Shown one piece after another: positions 26,177 through 34,975 of a DNA stretch of 64,000 bases. The position numbers and the translations under genes were made by a program. A model generated the notes under the pieces. That model had not been told where the DNA came from and made no database searches. It saw only the letters and a list, made by a program, of their open reading frames with translations. Every line of letters begins with the position of its first letter. Position 1 is the first letter of the stretch. Source of the stretch: Saccharopolyspora antimicrobica. GTDB lineage: Bacteria > Actinomycetota > Actinomycetes > Mycobacteriales > Pseudonocardiaceae. The stretch spans positions 1 through 64,000 of the forward strand of contig NZ_RBXX01000001.1 of assembly GCF_003635025.1 (NCBI RefSeq), given 5' to 3'.

Positions 26177-27496
26177 ATGAGACGTCTTTCCGAGCAGGAG
26201 AGGATGGGCCGCAGAGCGGGTATCGCTTCGTTCGTCGGCACCAGCATCGAGTGGTACGACTTCTACATCTACGGCACCGCCTCCGCGCTGGTGTTCGGCA
26301 AGCTGTTCTTCCCGGTGGTCACGCCCGCGATCGGCGTGCTGGTGTCGTTCGCGACGTTCTGGGTCGGCTTCCTGGCTCGCCCGCTGGGCGGCATCGTCTT
26401 CGGCCACCTCGGCGACCGGGTGGGCCGGAAGAAGGCGCTGATCATCACGCTGCTGCTGATGGGCTTCACCACCGTCGGCATCGGCCTGCTGCCCACCTAC
26501 GCCACCATCGGCATCGCCGCGCCGATCCTGCTGGTGCTGCTGCGCGTCGTGCAGGGCCTGGCCGTCGGCGGCGAGTGGGGCGGCGCGGTGCTCATCGCCA
26601 CCGAGCACGCGCCGAAGGGCCGCAGCATCACCTCCGGCTCCTGGGCCCAGCAGGGTTCGCCGTCCGGCCAGATCCTGTCCGCGCTGGCCTTCACCCTCGT
26701 CTCGCAGCTGCCCGACGACGACTTCTACAGCTGGGGCTGGCGCATCCCGTTCCTGGCCTCGGCGGTGCTGGTCGTGCTGGGCCTGGTGATCCGGCTGAGC
26801 ATCGCCGAATCACCGCAGCTGACCAGGCTCAAGGAGACCGGGCAGGTCGCGAGGTTCCCGCTGCTGGACACCTTCCGGCACCACACCGGGCTGGTGGTGC
26901 TCGGCGTGTTCGCCTGCGCGATCGTGTTCTCCGCGGCGTACTTCAAGAACACCTTCGCGGTGTCGTGGGCGACCAACGAGCTGGGCTTCGAGCGCGAGAC
27001 GTTCATGACCGTGGTGCTCATCGCCAGCATCACCCAGTTCTTCGTGCAGCCCTTCGGCGCAGTGCTGGCCAGCCGGTTCGGCGTGCGCAAGGTCGTCACC
27101 ATCCTGCTGGTCGCCGAACTGCCGGTGCTGCCGCTGATGTTCGTGCTGATCAGCACCGGCAGCTTCGCGTGGTCGGTGGTCGGCATGGTGGCCGCGACGC
27201 TGCCGCACGTGATGTTCTACTCGATCCTCGCCGGTGTGCTGGCCGACGCGTTCCCGGCGCGCGTGCGCTACACCGCGATCTCGCTGTCCTACGGCCTGGC
27301 CGGGACGCTGCTCGGCGGCACCACCCCGATGATCGGGCAGCTGCTGCTGACCTCCTTCGGCTCGATCGTGCCGGTGGTCGGCTGGGCGGTGGTCACCGTG
27401 CTGATGTCGCTGATCGGCGTCCGGGCCCTGCTGACCCGCTCCGCGCGGCTCGCCGCGGAGACCGAGACCTCCGGCGCCAGGGCCGGGGCCGAGTGA
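26177..27496 (+). CDS. MHS-family transporter opening the acyl-CoA cluster
   Basis: The 439-residue MFS protein has MHS landmarks: GTSIEWYDFYIYGTASALVF, GHLGDRVGRKKALI, VGGEWGGAVLIATEHAP, WGWRIPFLAS and DAFPARVRYTAISLSYGLAG. MHS members import organic acids by proton symport. The start is ATG 26177; an alternative ATG at 26204 has a close AGGAG. The stop overlaps the next start (TGATG), so it is translationally coupled to the acyl-CoA dehydrogenase. It most likely imports the acid that the cluster degrades. Confidence 0.93.
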   Translation: MRRLSEQERMGRRAGIASFVGTSIEWYDFYIYGTASALVFGKLFFPVVTPAIGVLVSFATFWVGFLARPLGGIVFGHLGDRVGRKKALIITLLLMGFTTVGIGLLPTYATIGIAAPILLVLLRVVQGLAVGGEWGGAVLIATEHAPKGRSITSGSWAQQGSPSGQILSALAFTLVSQLPDDDFYSWGWRIPFLASAVLVVLGLVIRLSIAESPQLTRLKETGQVARFPLLDTFRHHTGLVVLGVFACAIVFSAAYFKNTFAVSWATNELGFERETFMTVVLIASITQFFVQPFGAVLASRFGVRKVVTILLVAELPVLPLMFVLISTGSFAWSVVGMVAATLPHVMFYSILAGVLADAFPARVRYTAISLSYGLAGTLLGGTTPMIGQLLLTSFGSIVPVVGWAVVTVLMSLIGVRALLTRSARLAAETETSGARAGAE

Positions 27497-28659
27497 TGGG
27501 TGGTGCGATGGATCCGAACGTGTTCGACGACGTGCTGCGCACGGTGCGCGACTTCGTCCGCGGCGAAGTGGTGCCCGCCGAGGACGAGATCGAGCGGACC
27601 GATGCCATCCCGGCGCGGCTGCGCGAGGCTGCCGCCGGCATGGGCTTGTTCGGCTTCGCGCTGCCGGAGGAGCACGGCGGGCTCGGCCTGTCGATGAGCG
27701 AGGACGTCCGGCTGGCCATGGAGCTGGGTTACGCGGTCCCGGCGTTCCGGTCGATGTTCGGCACCAACAACGGCATCGCCGGGCAGGTGATCGTCAAGTA
27801 CGGCACCGCGGAGCAGCAGCAGCGGTGGCTGCCGAAGCTCGCCGCCGGCGAGGCGATCGCCTCCTTCGCGCTCACCGAGGACGGCGCGGGCTCGGACCCG
27901 AGCTCGGTGCGCACCAAAGCGGTCCGCGACGGCGAGGAGTACGTGCTCTCCGGCGCGAAGCGGTTCATCACCAACGCCCCGCACGCCGATGTGCTGGTGG
28001 TCTTCGCCCGCACCGGCGAGGACGTGCACGGCGGCATCTCGGTGTTCCTGGTCGAGACCGGGCTGGACGGGGTCCGGATCGGGCCGCCGAACGCGAAGAT
28101 GGGCCAGGCCGGTGCGCACACCGCGGAGGTGTTCTTCGACGACGCGCGGGTGCCCGCCGCGGCGCTGGTCGGCGGCCAGGAGGGCACCGGGTTCGCCGCC
28201 GCGATGTCCTCGCTGACGCGCGGGCGGCTGCACATCGCGGCCATCTGCGTGGGGCTGGCCGGGCGGATCGTCGAGGAGTCGGTGCGCTTCGCCGCCGAGG
28301 CCGAGCAGGGCGGCCGGCCGATCGGCCGGTTCCAGCTGGTGCAGGCGTTGCTGGCCGAATCGCAGGCGGAGTACTACGCGGGGCGGTCGATGGTGCTGGA
28401 GGCGGCGCGCGAGTACGACTCCGGGGCCGACACCAGGCTGGCGCCCTCGTGCGCGAAGTTGTTCTGCAGCGAGATGGTCTCCCGGGTGGCCGACCGGGCG
28501 GTGCAGGTGCACGGCGGGTCCGGGTACATGCGCGGGGTACCGGTGGAGCGCTTCTACCGCGACTCCCGGGTGTTCCGCATCTACGAGGGCACCAGCGAGA
28601 TCCAGAAGCTGATCATCGCCAAGCAGCTCCTGCGCCGGTACACCCGCGATTTCAATTGA
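27496..28659 (+). CDS. acyl-CoA dehydrogenase
   Basis: The 387-residue FAD enzyme has the three-domain ACAD fold. It has the FAD/substrate loop FALTEDGAGSDPSSVRTKAV, the beta-domain KRFITNA, and the C-terminal catalytic region YRDSRVFRIYEGTSEIQKL, with the Glu of YEGTSEI as the usual base. It introduces the alpha,beta double bond into an acyl-CoA and passes electrons to ETF. The start is ATG 27496 or 27508. Its last codons and stop (28657-28659) lie inside the 44-bp element copy B. Substrate chain unknown. Confidence 0.95.
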   Translation: MGGAMDPNVFDDVLRTVRDFVRGEVVPAEDEIERTDAIPARLREAAAGMGLFGFALPEEHGGLGLSMSEDVRLAMELGYAVPAFRSMFGTNNGIAGQVIVKYGTAEQQQRWLPKLAAGEAIASFALTEDGAGSDPSSVRTKAVRDGEEYVLSGAKRFITNAPHADVLVVFARTGEDVHGGISVFLVETGLDGVRIGPPNAKMGQAGAHTAEVFFDDARVPAAALVGGQEGTGFAAAMSSLTRGRLHIAAICVGLAGRIVEESVRFAAEAEQGGRPIGRFQLVQALLAESQAEYYAGRSMVLEAAREYDSGADTRLAPSCAKLFCSEMVSRVADRAVQVHGGSGYMRGVPVERFYRDSRVFRIYEGTSEIQKLIIAKQLLRRYTRDFN

Positions 28660-28689
28660 AATTGGACGTCCGATTTCAATTGAAATCGC
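28646..28689. repeat. 44-bp palindromic element, copy B (contains a stop codon)
   Basis: Left arm GCGATTTCAATTGAAATT, core GGACGTCC (itself palindromic), right arm GATTTCAATTGAAATCGC. The arms match at 17 of 18 positions, and each arm is also self-palindromic around CAATTG. The first 14 bases encode the last residues (RDFN) and stop of the acyl-CoA dehydrogenase. It lies inside an operon, before the acyl-CoA synthetase. Confidence 0.9.
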
Positions 28690-28739
28690 GGAACCGGACA
28701 TCTGAGCACTCCCCCGTCCCCGCTGCGAGGAGGATTGAC

Positions 28740-30857
28740 GTGGCCAACTCCGCGATCCAGCGCCTGCTGCACCCCCGGTCGATCGCCGTGCTGGGCGCCT
28801 CGGACAACCCGGTCAAGCTGTCCGGGCGTCCGATCGAGCTGATGAAGCGGTTCGGCTACACCGGCAGGCTGCTGCCGGTCAACGCCCGGCGCGCGGAGGT
28901 CCAGGGCCTGCCCGCCTACCGCGATCTGGACGAGATCGACGGCGAGATCGACCTGGCCATGGTGATGCTGCCCGCCGACAAGGTCGCCGACGGGCTGCGC
29001 GACTGCGCCGCGCGCGGCATCCCGGCGGCGATCGTCGGGGCGTCCGGCTTCGCCGAGATCGGTGCCCGCGGCGAGCACCTGCAGCGGCAGCTGGAGGCGG
29101 TGATCGCCGAGACCGGAATCCGGGTGCTGGGGCCGAACTGCCTGGGCATGTTCAGCCTGCGCGACCGCGCGATGCCCACCTTCACCTCGGCGATGGACGA
29201 CAGCTCCGCGCTGGTCGACGGGCCGGCGGCCTTCGTCAGCCAGAGCGGTGCTTTCGGCACGTTCATCTTCAGCGCGGCGCAGCACGCCGGGCTCGGCATC
29301 TCGCACTTCCTCAACACCGGCAACGAAGCCGACCTGTCGGTGGCCGAGGTGCTGGGCGGGCTGGTGGAGACCGACGGCGTCGAGGTGCTGATGGCCTACC
29401 TCGAAGGCGTGCACCGGGGCCGGGAGCTGCTGGCGGTGGCACGCCGGGCGCACGAGCTGGACAAACCGATCCTGGTGGTGAAGGTCGGCAGCTCCGAGGC
29501 CGGGGCCCGCGCCGCCCGGTCGCACACCGCCTCGCTGGCCGGGGAGGACGCCGTGTTCGACGGCGCGGCCCGGCAGCACGGCATCGTCCGGCTCGCCGGG
29601 CAGGAGCAGCTGCTCGACACCGCGCAGGTGTTCGCCGGCGGGCGACGGGCTCGCGGTCGCCGGTTGAGCACGCTGTCGCTGTCCGGTGGCGCCGGTGTGC
29701 TCATGGCCGACGTGGCCAGCGACAACGGCCTGCTGGTGCAGCCGTGGGACGAGGCGTGGCAGCAGCAGATGGCCGAGGTCATCCCGGCCTACGGCTCGCC
29801 GCGCAACCCGATCGACCTGACCGCCACGCTGATCAGCGACCCGGATCTGCTGCGGCGCGGTCTCGACGTCGCGGTGCGGCATCCCGGCACGGACATGATC
29901 GCGGTGCTGCTGGGCAACGCCGACAACGCCTCCGCGCAGCTGATCGACGCCATCGAGCAGGCTCACCGGGCCACCGACCGGCCGTTGGTGGTGGTGTGGA
30001 CCGGTGGCAGCGGCCGTCCCCGACGGCGACTGCAGGAGCTGGGGATCCCGTGCTTCACCGATCCCGGCCGGGCCGCCGCGGCTCTGGGCAAGCTCGCCGA
30101 TTTCAGCCTGCGCCCGCCGCTGCCCGAACCCGAGCGCCCGGACGACATCGACGAGCAGGTGGTCCGCGCGATCATCCAGGACCTGCGGGACGAAGGCCGC
30201 ACCCAGCTCGACGAGCACGAGTCGAGCCGCCTGATCGCCGCCTACGGCATTCCGTGCGCGGGGGCCTTCCCCGCCAAGACACCGGATGCCGCGGTCGCCG
30301 CCGCGCACGAGCTCGGCGGCCCGGTGGCGGTCAAGCTGCTGTCCAGGAGCATCGGGCACAAGTCCGACATCGGCGGAGTGCGGCTCGGCCTGACCGGGGA
30401 CGCGGAAATCCGTGTGGCAGCGGAGGAATTGCTGACCGTCGCCCGCGACGCCGGTGATCCCGGGGCCCGGCTGCTGGTGCAGCGGATGGCCGCGGGCACC
30501 GAGCTCATCGTGGGCATCAAGCGCGATCCGGCGTTCGGCCCGGTCGTGGTGGTCGGTTTCGGCGGCGTCCTGGTCGACGTGCTCGCCGACAGCCGGGTCG
30601 GCGTCGCGCCGCTGGACGTCGACGCGGCCGAACGGCTGCTGCTGTCGCTGCGCGGCAGCCGCCTGTTCGGCGAAGTGCGCGGCAAGCCCGCGCGCGACCT
30701 CGGCGCGGCGGCCGATGCGGTGGCGCGCCTGTCCTGGCTGGCCCACGACCTGGCCGACGACATCGCCGAACTCGACGTCAACCCGCTGCTGCTCGACGAG
30801 GTGGGCAAGGGCGTCATCGCGGTGGACTGCCTGGCCGTGCTGACCCCGGCGGAGTGA
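28740..30857 (+). CDS. ADP-forming acyl-CoA synthetase (acetate-CoA ligase family)
   Basis: The 705-residue single-chain enzyme has a CoA-binding Rossmann domain (LLHPRSIAVLGASDNPVKLS), succinyl-CoA-ligase-like domains with the phospho-histidine segment RSHTASLAGED (His near 261), and a C-terminal ATP-grasp domain (LIAAYGIPCAGAFPAK, AVKLLSRSIGHKSDIGGVRL, DVNPLLLDE). It links ATP hydrolysis to acyl-CoA formation with ADP as product. The start is GTG 28740, 6 bases after GAGGAGG. It may activate the imported acid in place of, or alongside, the CaiB-type transferase at 33703. Confidence 0.93.
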   Translation: MANSAIQRLLHPRSIAVLGASDNPVKLSGRPIELMKRFGYTGRLLPVNARRAEVQGLPAYRDLDEIDGEIDLAMVMLPADKVADGLRDCAARGIPAAIVGASGFAEIGARGEHLQRQLEAVIAETGIRVLGPNCLGMFSLRDRAMPTFTSAMDDSSALVDGPAAFVSQSGAFGTFIFSAAQHAGLGISHFLNTGNEADLSVAEVLGGLVETDGVEVLMAYLEGVHRGRELLAVARRAHELDKPILVVKVGSSEAGARAARSHTASLAGEDAVFDGAARQHGIVRLAGQEQLLDTAQVFAGGRRARGRRLSTLSLSGGAGVLMADVASDNGLLVQPWDEAWQQQMAEVIPAYGSPRNPIDLTATLISDPDLLRRGLDVAVRHPGTDMIAVLLGNADNASAQLIDAIEQAHRATDRPLVVVWTGGSGRPRRRLQELGIPCFTDPGRAAAALGKLADFSLRPPLPEPERPDDIDEQVVRAIIQDLRDEGRTQLDEHESSRLIAAYGIPCAGAFPAKTPDAAVAAAHELGGPVAVKLLSRSIGHKSDIGGVRLGLTGDAEIRVAAEELLTVARDAGDPGARLLVQRMAAGTELIVGIKRDPAFGPVVVVGFGGVLVDVLADSRVGVAPLDVDAAERLLLSLRGSRLFGEVRGKPARDLGAAADAVARLSWLAHDLADDIAELDVNPLLLDEVGKGVIAVDCLAVLTPAE

Positions 30858-30907
30858 TGGGCCGGCGCATCAGACCCCGGCGCACCGGTGCTGTGGCGGG
30901 TGGTTGC

Positions 30908-30951
30908 GCGATTTCAATGGAAATCGGACCGTCGATTTCAATGGAAATTGC
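30908..30951. repeat. 44-bp palindromic element, copy C (right arm altered)
   Basis: Left arm GCGATTTCAATGGAAATC, core GGACCGTC, right arm GATTTCAATGGAAATTGC. The length and plan match the family, but the right arm is nearly a direct copy of the left arm and the core has lost GACGTC. This points to rearrangement within the element. Confidence 0.85.
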
Positions 30952-31006
30952 CGACCTCCCCGGAGTGTCGGGACCACGACACACCGGCGCCGTGTCGGGT
31001 CGTTGC

Positions 31007-31050
31007 ATGATTTCAATGGAAATCAGACGTCTGATTTCCATTGAAATCGC
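31007..31050. repeat. 44-bp palindromic element, copy D
   Basis: Left arm ATGATTTCAATGGAAATC, core AGACGTCT (perfect palindrome), right arm GATTTCCATTGAAATCGC. The inner 16 bp of each arm are perfect inverted repeats. It is 99 bases after copy C and upstream of the DUF35 gene. Confidence 0.9.
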
Positions 31051-31229
31051 GTGGGTTCTCCCATCCCGGGATGGGATTTTCCCTTCGGACAGGGGAAGTT
31101 CACCGCCCGGCGTGGGGAATGTGGCCATACGTCGGCGTGTCGGTCACATGCCGGTGGTTCGGACGGAAGCCGGCCGCCGAAGACGGAAGTGGGACACCGA
31201 GGGCGTGCTGCTGGGAAGGAAGATGCCGG

Positions 31230-31610
31230 ATGACTGATGTGATGGCGCTGGACGGGGCTCCAGAGGTGGTGTTCCGGGATGGGCTGGCTGCTGGGGAATT
31301 GCGGTTCCAGCGCTGCCGGAAGTGCTCGGCGGCGGTGTTCCAGCCGCGCGTGCTGTGCCCGGCGTGCGGCAGCGACGACCTGGCCTGGCAGCGCAGCAGC
31401 GGACTCGGCTCCGTCTACGCCACGACCGCGGTGCGCACCCGCGAAGGCGCGCACAACGTCGCACTGGTCGACCTGGACGAGGGTTTCCGCATGATGTCGC
31501 GGATCGAGGGCGTCGCCGCCGACCAGGTGGTCATCGGGACGCGGGTGCGACTGGCCGTGGTCGAGCAGGACGGGCAACCGGTCGCGGTGTTCCGGGAGGA
31601 GATGTCATAA
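31230..31610 (+). CDS. DUF35 zinc-ribbon/OB-fold acyl-CoA-associated protein
   Basis: The 126-residue protein has a rubredoxin-like zinc ribbon (CRKCSAAVFQPRVLCPACGS, two CxxC pairs) followed by an OB fold (SVYATTAVRTREGAHNVALV to GQPVAVFREE). DUF35 proteins pair with thiolase-fold enzymes and are needed for their activity, for example BbsA with BbsB or the ChsH2 C-terminal domain with Ltp2. It starts at ATG 31230 after GGAAGGA. The thiolase-fold gene follows, which fits such a complex. Confidence 0.88.
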   Translation: MTDVMALDGAPEVVFRDGLAAGELRFQRCRKCSAAVFQPRVLCPACGSDDLAWQRSSGLGSVYATTAVRTREGAHNVALVDLDEGFRMMSRIEGVAADQVVIGTRVRLAVVEQDGQPVAVFREEMS

Positions 31611-31746
31611 CGCCCATTGGCCAACCGGAGTCCTGCCCAACCGCACCTCAGGGGACCGTGATGCAACCCAGCCACAAGAAACCGCACAACGCGAGATCAA
31701 TCCGGACGCAACCACCGCTGAAAAGCGCGGAGAGGCGGGACTGCCC

Positions 31747-32895
31747 ATGACTTTGCGTGGAACGACCGCTGTCGTCGGTGTGGCCGAGTCGGATCTCGGG
31801 CAGGTCGCGACGGGGCTGACCCCGCTGGACCTGGCCGGGCAGGCGACCGTGCGCGCCCTGGCCGACGCCGGGCTCGAAAAGTCCGATGTGGACGGATTGT
31901 TCACCGCGTCGTCCTACTACCCGATGTCGGGCATGGACACCGCCGAGTACCTGGGCATCCGGCCGGCGTACGTGGACGGCTCGACCATCGGCGGCAGCTC
32001 GTTCGTCTCGCACCTGCTGCACGCCGCCGCGGCGATCGACGCCGGGTTGATCCGCACCGCCCTGATCGTCTACGGCAGCACCCAGCGCTCCGACGGCGGC
32101 AGGCTGGTCTCGCCGTCCAAGCCCAATCCGTACGAAGCGCCCTACCGGGCCCGCCACCCGGTCAGCATGTACGCGATGGCGGCCGCGCGGCACATGCACC
32201 AGTACGGCACCACCCGCGAGCAGCTGGCCGACGTGGCGGTCGCCGCGCGGCAGTGGGCGCAGCTCAACCCGGCGGCGTTCGCGCGCGATCCGCTGACCCG
32301 CGAGGACGTGCTGGCCGCGCGGATGATCAGCGATCCGCTGACCAAGCTGGACTGCTGCCTGGTCACCGACGGCGGCGGCGCGGTGGTGCTGACCAGCGCC
32401 GACCGCGCCCGCGACCGGCCCGGCGAGCCGGTGTTCCTGCTCGGCGGCGGTGAGGCGGTCTCGCACCGCAGCATCTCGGCGATGCCTGATCTGACGGTCA
32501 CCGCGGCGGTGGAGTCCGGCAGGCGGGCGTTCGCGATGGCCGGTCTGGGGCCGCAGGACGTCGACGTGGTGGAGCTCTACGACGCCTTCACCATCAACCC
32601 GGTCCTGTTCCTGGAGGACCTCGGGTTCTGCGCGAAGGGCGAGGGCGGCGCGTTCGTCGCCGAGGGCCGCATCGCGCCGGGCGGCGAACTGCCGGTCAAC
32701 ACCAACGGCGGCGGGCTGTCCTACTGCCATCCCGGCATGTACGGGATCTTCACCATCATCGAGGCGGTGCGCCAGCTGCGCGGCGAGTGCGGTGCCCGCC
32801 AGGTCGCCGACGCCGGTGTGGCGCTCGCGCACGGCAACGGCGGAGTGCTGTCCAGCCAGGTCACCGCGCTGTTCGGCACCGAACGGGCGCTGTGA
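31747..32895 (+). CDS. thiolase-fold enzyme lacking the thiolase cysteines (Ltp2/BbsB-like)
   Basis: The 382-residue protein has the SCP2-type thiolase fold ([50 protein letters not shown]). The usual nucleophilic Cys of the ACASG loop is replaced ([11 protein letters not shown]), and the C-terminal Cys loop reads LAHGNGG. The HDxF motif is VELYDAF, with Tyr. Lipid-transfer aldolases such as Ltp2 also use tyrosines and a DUF35 partner, so retro-aldol or unusual thiolytic C-C cleavage is more likely than classical thiolysis. The 136-base gap before it shows no gene. Confidence 0.8.
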   Translation: MTLRGTTAVVGVAESDLGQVATGLTPLDLAGQATVRALADAGLEKSDVDGLFTASSYYPMSGMDTAEYLGIRPAYVDGSTIGGSSFVSHLLHAAAAIDAGLIRTALIVYGSTQRSDGGRLVSPSKPNPYEAPYRARHPVSMYAMAAARHMHQYGTTREQLADVAVAARQWAQLNPAAFARDPLTREDVLAARMISDPLTKLDCCLVTDGGGAVVLTSADRARDRPGEPVFLLGGGEAVSHRSISAMPDLTVTAAVESGRRAFAMAGLGPQDVDVVELYDAFTINPVLFLEDLGFCAKGEGGAFVAEGRIAPGGELPVNTNGGGLSYCHPGMYGIFTIIEAVRQLRGECGARQVADAGVALAHGNGGVLSSQVTALFGTERAL

Positions 32896-32918
32896 CCGAC
32901 ATTGCGAGGAGGTTGTTG

Positions 32919-33647
32919 ATGCTGCAGGACAAGGTCGCGGTGATCACCGGCGGCGGCAAGGGAATCGGGTTCGCGATCGCGGAGAACTTCGTGGCCCACG
33001 GCGCGAAGGTGGTGCTCGCCGACATCGACGGCGCTCAGGCGCAGAAGGCCGCGGCGGAACTCGGCCGCAGCGCGCTCGGCGTGACCTGCGACGTGACCGA
33101 TCAGGACGCGGTGCAGGCGGCGGTCGAGGCGGCCACCGGCGAGTTCGGCGCGCTGGACGTGATGGTGAACAACGCGGGCATCACCCGCGACGCCACGATG
33201 CGCAAGATGACGCTGGAGGACTTCGAAGCCGTCCTGGACGTGCACGTCAAGGGCGCCTGGCTGGGCACTCGCGCCGCGGCGGCGGTGATGCGCGAGCAGG
33301 GCAGCGGTTCGATCGTGAACATCTCGTCGATCTCCGGCAAGGTCGGCATGATCGGGCAGACCAACTACAGCGCCGCCAAGGCGGGCATCGTCGGCCTGAC
33401 CAAGGCGGCGGCCAAGGAGGTCGCGCACAAGGGCGTGCGGGTCAACGCGGTGCAGCCCGGCCTGATCCGCACCGACATGACCGCGGCGCTGCGCGAGGAC
33501 GTCTGGCAGGCCAAGCTGCAGGAGATCCCGATGCAGCGCGCCGGTGAGCCCTCCGAGGTGGCCGACGTCGTGCTGTTCCTGGCCTCCGGGCTGTCCTCGT
33601 ACATGACCGGCTGCGTCCTGGAGATCACCGGCGGCCGCCACCTCTGA
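32919..33647 (+). CDS. short-chain dehydrogenase (FabG-like, 3-hydroxyacyl-CoA dehydrogenase role)
   Basis: The 242-residue SDR has the cofactor motif [13 protein letters not shown], the NNAG motif, the catalytic Ser (VNISSISG) and YSAAKAG, and the acidic ADI after beta-2 that favours NAD. In this operon it probably oxidises the 3-hydroxyacyl-CoA before cleavage by the thiolase-fold enzyme. ATG start 6 bases after GAGGAGG. It is the last gene of the plus-strand operon; a terminator follows. Confidence 0.93.
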   Translation: MLQDKVAVITGGGKGIGFAIAENFVAHGAKVVLADIDGAQAQKAAAELGRSALGVTCDVTDQDAVQAAVEAATGEFGALDVMVNNAGITRDATMRKMTLEDFEAVLDVHVKGAWLGTRAAAAVMREQGSGSIVNISSISGKVGMIGQTNYSAAKAGIVGLTKAAAKEVAHKGVRVNAVQPGLIRTDMTAALREDVWQAKLQEIPMQRAGEPSEVADVVLFLASGLSSYMTGCVLEITGGRHL

Positions 33648-33654
33648 CCCGGCA

Positions 33655-33683
33655 GGAGGCGCCGTCCGGCCGACGGCGCCTCC
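33655..33683. terminator. bidirectional hairpin terminator
   Basis: GGAGGCGCCGTC (33655-33666) pairs with GACGGCGCCTCC (33672-33683) over a 5-base loop. It lies between the convergent SDR and CaiB-type genes and can serve both. Confidence 0.8.
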
Positions 33684-33702
33684 GCACCCGTGAGCCGGCG
33701 GA

Positions 33703-34854
33703 TCAGTCGCAGGGTGGTTCGGCGTGGCCGCCGAGTTCGGCCAGGATGGCCTGGGTGTGCTCGCCGATCTCCGGGATCGGGTCCATGCGCGGTTCGCGTC
33801 CGGGGACCGTGACCGGGGGCAGCAGGGTTCGCAGCGGTCCGGCCGGGGAGTCGACCTCGCGCCAGCGGTCCCGAGCCGCCAGCTGCGGGTGCTCGGCGAA
33901 CTCGGACACGGTGCGCATCCGGGCGTTGGCGATGCCCGCGTGCTCCAGCCGCCGCTCGATCTGCTCGCTGCTCATCGCCGCGAACACCGCCTCGATCGCG
34001 ATCTTGAGCTCGAAGACGTTGGCCACCCGCTTCGGGTTGGCGTCGAACCGCGGATCACCGGCCAGGCCGGGCTGGTCGAGCACCTGCTCGCAGAACTTCA
34101 CCCACTCCCGCTCGTTCTGCACGCCGAGGAAGACCTGGCTCCCGTCGCCGGCGGCGAACGGCCCGTAGGGCGCGATGGCGGCGTGCCGCGCTCCGGCTCG
34201 CGGCGGCTCGGTCCCGCTGTAGGAGTAGTAGTACGGAAAACCCATCCACTCGCCCAGCGCGTCGAACAGCGACACCTCGAACGCCGTGCCGCGCCCGGTG
34301 CGCTCGCGCTCGTACAGCGCGGTGAGCACGCCGGTGTAGGCGTACATGCCGCCGGCGATGTCGGCGGTGGAGATGCCGGTCTTGGCCGGTTCGTCCGGGC
34401 TCCCGGTGATCGAGACCAGGCCGGTCTCGCACTGGATCAGCAGGTCGTAGGCCTTCTTATCGCGGTAGGGCCCGGAGCTGCCGTACCCGGAAAGGTCGCA
34501 CACGATCAACCGCGGGTCCTTCGCGCGCAACTCGGCCGCGCCCAGCCCGAGCCGTCCTGCCGCTCCCGGGGCGAGGTTCTGGACGAACACGTCCGCGCGG
34601 TCCAGCAGCTGGTCCATCACCGCCCGGTCGGCCGCCGCCTTGAGGTCCAGGACGATGCTCTCCTTGTTGCGGTTGAGCCAGACGAAGTGGCTGGACAGTC
34701 CCTGCACCGACGTGTCGTAGCCGCGGGCGAAGTCGCCCGCCGGGCGCTCCACCTTGATCACCCGCGCGCCGAGATCGGCCAGCTGCCGGGTGGCGAACGG
34801 GGCGGCGACGGCCTGCTCCAGGGAAACCACGGTCACGCCTTCCAGCGGAAGCAT
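33703..34854 (-). CDS. CaiB/BaiF-type CoA-transferase (class III)
   Basis: The 383-residue protein carries the class III CoA-transferase signatures PLEGVTVVSLEQAVAAPFAT, RQLADLGARVIKVERP, LNRNKESIVLDLK, and KAYDLLIQCETGL with the catalytic Asp. It moves CoA between carboxylic acids. ATG start with AAGGAG 9 bases before. It faces the acyl-CoA operon across a terminator and is divergent from the GntR gene at 35033, whose operator-like repeats lie between them. A homolog of this family (BbsEF) activates benzylsuccinate, which fits the other cluster parts. Confidence 0.93.
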   Translation of the reverse strand: MLPLEGVTVVSLEQAVAAPFATRQLADLGARVIKVERPAGDFARGYDTSVQGLSSHFVWLNRNKESIVLDLKAAADRAVMDQLLDRADVFVQNLAPGAAGRLGLGAAELRAKDPRLIVCDLSGYGSSGPYRDKKAYDLLIQCETGLVSITGSPDEPAKTGISTADIAGGMYAYTGVLTALYERERTGRGTAFEVSLFDALGEWMGFPYYYSYSGTEPPRAGARHAAIAPYGPFAAGDGSQVFLGVQNEREWVKFCEQVLDQPGLAGDPRFDANPKRVANVFELKIAIEAVFAAMSSEQIERRLEHAGIANARMRTVSEFAEHPQLAARDRWREVDSPAGPLRTLLPPVTVPGREPRMDPIPEIGEHTQAILAELGGHAEPPCD

Positions 34855-34975
34855 CGACCCGCTCTCCTTCCCGCCGAGGGATTTGTACGGCCAATCGAAC
34901 GTCAGCCTCCCCTGAGATGTCAATGCTGTTCCGCCGCGCCGGAATCGACTATGGCCGTACATATCCGGCAAACAT

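Larger units (their letters stand above)
30858..31229. repeat. intergenic region with a tandem pair of about 99-bp units and a hairpin
   Basis: This 372-base gap holds two related units 99 bases apart. Each consists of a GC-rich lead (GACCCCGGCGCACCGGTGCT near 30874; GACCACGACACACCGGCGCC near 30972), a GTTGC before the element, and a 44-bp element (copies C and D). Downstream is a perfect palindrome TCCCATCCCGGGATGGGA (31059-31076) followed by TTTT, which may terminate or attenuate transcription. The region can be read as protein only because the elements lack stops in one frame; I do not consider it coding. Confidence 0.65.

Noticed and set aside
26251..27500. Out-of-frame reading that seems to join the MHS transporter to the acyl-CoA dehydrogenase
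   Set aside because: The upstream part is a shadow frame rich in R/A/G; the dehydrogenase has its own start at 27496.
30908..31050. Possible CRISPR array (two similar repeats with a spacer)
   Set aside because: Only two units, the lead sequences are themselves repeated, the element recurs singly elsewhere, and there are no cas genes.
30854..31237. 127-codon open frame across the repeat region
   Set aside because: It repeats MEIxxxISMEI because it reads through the palindromic elements; no protein family and no conservation expected.
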